Below, in pieces: positions 62,791 to 64,000 of a stretch of DNA of 64,000 bases (its first letter is position 1; each line of letters begins with the position of its first letter). The notes under the pieces were generated by a model. That model was not told the DNA's origin and made no database searches. It saw nothing but the letters and a program-made list of their open reading frames with translations. Origin of the DNA: Rhizobium sullae (GTDB lineage Bacteria > Pseudomonadota > Alphaproteobacteria > Rhizobiales > Rhizobiaceae). The translations under genes and the position numbers were made by a program. The DNA lies in contig NZ_CP104143.1 in NCBI RefSeq assembly GCF_025200715.1, positions 3,296,501-3,360,500 on the forward strand, given 5' to 3'.

Positions 62791-62845
62791 AGCTCCGCAG
62801 CGGCGCCCGGGTCGTATAGCCCGACACCGTATTCCCATCGGAGCT
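62791..62845 (+). ncRNA. Probable ybhL leader RNA
   Basis: Upstream of a YbhL/BI-1 gene a compact nested fold is visible. The outer stem AGCTCCG (62791-62797) pairs with CGGAGCT (62839-62845). A middle stem CGG (62801-62803) pairs with CCG (62827-62829). The inner stem CGGGT (62808-62812) pairs with GCCCG (62819-62823) around CGTATA. The structure ends 5 bases before the GAGG ribosome site (62851-62854). Rhizobiales are known to carry a conserved 'ybhL leader' motif in exactly this place; the match by sequence is from position and fold, not from a model search. Confidence 0.7.
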
Positions 62846-62859
62846 TTTAAGAGGAAACT

Positions 62860-63588
62860 ATGGCCGACCTTCGTAACTACCAAAGCCGCGCACAAACTGG
62901 CGAGATGATCGACCAAGGACTGCGCTCCTATATGCTCAAGGTCTACAACCTGATGGCGCTGGGGCTGGCGATCACGGGTGTAGCGGCATTTCTATCATTC
63001 CAGCTCGCTTTTGCCGACGGTCAATTGACCGCCTTCGGCCAGGCGATCTATGTGAGCCCGCTGAAGTGGGTCGTGATCCTTGCCCCGTTGGCTCTGGTGT
63101 TTTTCCTGAGCTTCCGGATCGGCCGCATGAGTGTCGCCGCCGCCCAGACGACTTTCTGGGTCTATGCCGCACTCGTCGGCCTTTCGCTGTCGTCAATCCT
63201 GCTGATCTACACGGGCCAGAGCGTCGTTCAAACGTTCTTCATCACCGCCGCCTCCTTTGGCGCGCTGTCGCTTTACGGTTACTCGACAAAACGTGACCTC
63301 TCGGCAATGGGCTCGTTCCTGATCATGGGCCTCTTCGGTCTGATCATCGCCTCGCTGGTGAACATTTTCCTGGCCTCTTCCGCGATGCAGTTCGCGATCT
63401 CCGTGATCGGCGTTCTGATCTTCGCAGGCCTTACAGCCTACGATACGCAGCGGATCAAGGAAATGTACTTCGAAGCCGATGACGTTGCCGTCGCCGGCCG
63501 CAAGGCGATCATAGGCGCGCTGACGCTCTATCTCGACTTTATCAACCTCTTCATGTTCCTGCTGCAGTTCCTCGGTAACCGCAGGTAA
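62860..63588 (+). CDS. Bax inhibitor-1 / YccA (YbhL) family membrane protein
   Basis: A 242-residue inner-membrane protein with seven hydrophobic helices. The N-terminal QTGEMIDQGLRSYMLKVYNL precedes the first helix, and the family motif SLYGYSTKRDLSAMGSFLIM occurs mid-protein. The C-terminal AGLTAYDTQRIKEMYFEADD is the BI-1 signature with the Asp pair proposed as the pH sensor of a calcium leak. The start has GAGG five bases upstream. A structured leader precedes it, and a strong terminator follows, so it is a single-gene unit. Confidence 0.95.
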   Translation: MADLRNYQSRAQTGEMIDQGLRSYMLKVYNLMALGLAITGVAAFLSFQLAFADGQLTAFGQAIYVSPLKWVVILAPLALVFFLSFRIGRMSVAAAQTTFWVYAALVGLSLSSILLIYTGQSVVQTFFITAASFGALSLYGYSTKRDLSAMGSFLIMGLFGLIIASLVNIFLASSAMQFAISVIGVLIFAGLTAYDTQRIKEMYFEADDVAVAGRKAIIGALTLYLDFINLFMFLLQFLGNRR

Positions 63589-63605
63589 GGGGACAGCATC
63601 ACCGG

Positions 63606-63632
63606 AAAAGGCGGCTCCGGCCGCCTTTTTTA
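63606..63632 (+). terminator. Rho-independent terminator after the BI-1 gene
   Basis: Arms AAAAGGCGGC (63606-63615) and GCCGCCTTTT (63620-63629), 10 perfect pairs, 4-base loop, then TT and A. It lies 17 bases past the stop. Confidence 0.95.
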
Positions 63633-63691
63633 TTGCGCGTTGAGCGATGGAGTGTTTTCTAAAGACTATTCATCAATAGTCGGCCGACTCA

Positions 63692-64000
63692 ATGCCCTTC
63701 TCCCTTCGTGACGCCACTCCTTCCGACCTTCCCGCAATCACGGAAATCTATCGCGAATCAGTCCTCAATGGCGTCGCCAGCTACGAGATCATCCCGCCTT
63801 CGGAATCCGAGATGGCTTCTCGCTTCTCCGCGAATACCGGCCTCGGGTATCCCTATGTCGCTGCGGTTGATGAGAATGGGACCCTGCTTGGCTATGCCTA
63901 CGCCTCCGCCTTCCGCACCCGACCTGCCTATCGCTGGATCGTGGAGGATTCAATCTATCTCGCGCCTGCAGCGCGCGGCCTTGGCATCGGTCGGGCACTG
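63692..64000 (+). CDS. GNAT N-acetyltransferase, phosphinothricin/methionine-sulfoximine acetyltransferase-like (partial)
   Basis: The first 103 residues only; the gene leaves the window at the right edge. MPFSLRDATPSDLPAITEIY starts the GNAT fold. YAYASAFRTRPAYRWIVEDS is the hallmark segment of the Pat/MnaT subgroup, followed by the acetyl-CoA loop APAARGLGIGRAL. These enzymes acetylate methionine sulfoximine, phosphinothricin or other amino-acid analogues. The ATG at 63692 fits the family length; the last part cannot be checked. Confidence 0.88.
   Translation, partial: MPFSLRDATPSDLPAITEIYRESVLNGVASYEIIPPSESEMASRFSANTGLGYPYVAAVDENGTLLGYAYASAFRTRPAYRWIVEDSIYLAPAARGLGIGRAL

Overview
The window is a GC-rich stretch of alphaproteobacterial chromosome, most probably from Rhizobium or a close relative in the Rhizobiaceae. 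Supporting signs are an F1-only ATP synthase operon (atpHAGDC, without F0 genes), the mdh-sucCD-sucAB and sdhCDAB clusters, an hemC-hemD-mitofilin-hemY cluster, an Omp19-type lipoprotein, an IalB-type protein and a structured leader before a YbhL/BI-1 gene. I count 66 protein-coding genes; the first (atpC) and last (an acetyltransferase) are cut by the window edges. I see no rRNA, tRNA, CRISPR array, insertion sequence, phage or plasmid gene. The region is core chromosome and dominated by central energy metabolism.

Layout. 1-4890 (minus): atpH-A-G-D-(79-aa Cys protein)-C. 5145-9991 (minus): small membrane protein, priA, a RecF/OLD-like ATPase and a PlsC-type acyltransferase. 10131-12229 (plus): xerC and a TraB/GumN protein, closed by a bidirectional terminator. 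12282-23587 (minus): mdh-sucC-sucD-sucA-yciI-sucB, a terminator, then a second group (exported protein-SDR-LysE exporter-lpdA). 23765-29204 (minus): zapE, omp19-like, sdhCDAB. 29521-33441: a His-rich exported protein (plus) facing the minus operon tsaD-gpsA-yciI-EVE-METTL20-like methyltransferase. 33514-40147 (plus): hemC-hemD-Mic60-hemY-terB-amidotransferase, then yggT-DUF167. 40152-47322 (minus): ppa, GNAT, typA, phoD, M3 peptidase. 47534-51728: an orphan protein, two LysE exporters, argG and an SDR. 51740-55806 (minus): a three-gene ABC importer and rlmN. 55980-64000: ialB, YkvA-like, phhB, LMW phosphatase/thpR, tesA divergent from ybbA-ybbP, the BI-1 gene with its leader, and a GNAT.

Together the genes cover most of the lower TCA cycle (2-oxoglutarate to oxaloacetate), the succinate entry to the respiratory chain, the ATP synthase catalytic head, and early tetrapyrrole synthesis beside a Mic60 homologue that shapes inner-membrane invaginations in other Alphaproteobacteria.

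I found no obviously new multi-gene system. The points most worth a second look are: the probable ybhL leader RNA (62791-62845); the Mic60-heme cluster; the Cys protein translationally coupled between atpD and atpC; the YciI gene between the two odh genes; an inverted repeat upstream of the mdh-suc promoter; an odd sucA ribosome site separated from its start by a small hairpin; a strong hairpin just before a LysE gene; and a 94-bp convergent overlap of a phosphatase and thpR.
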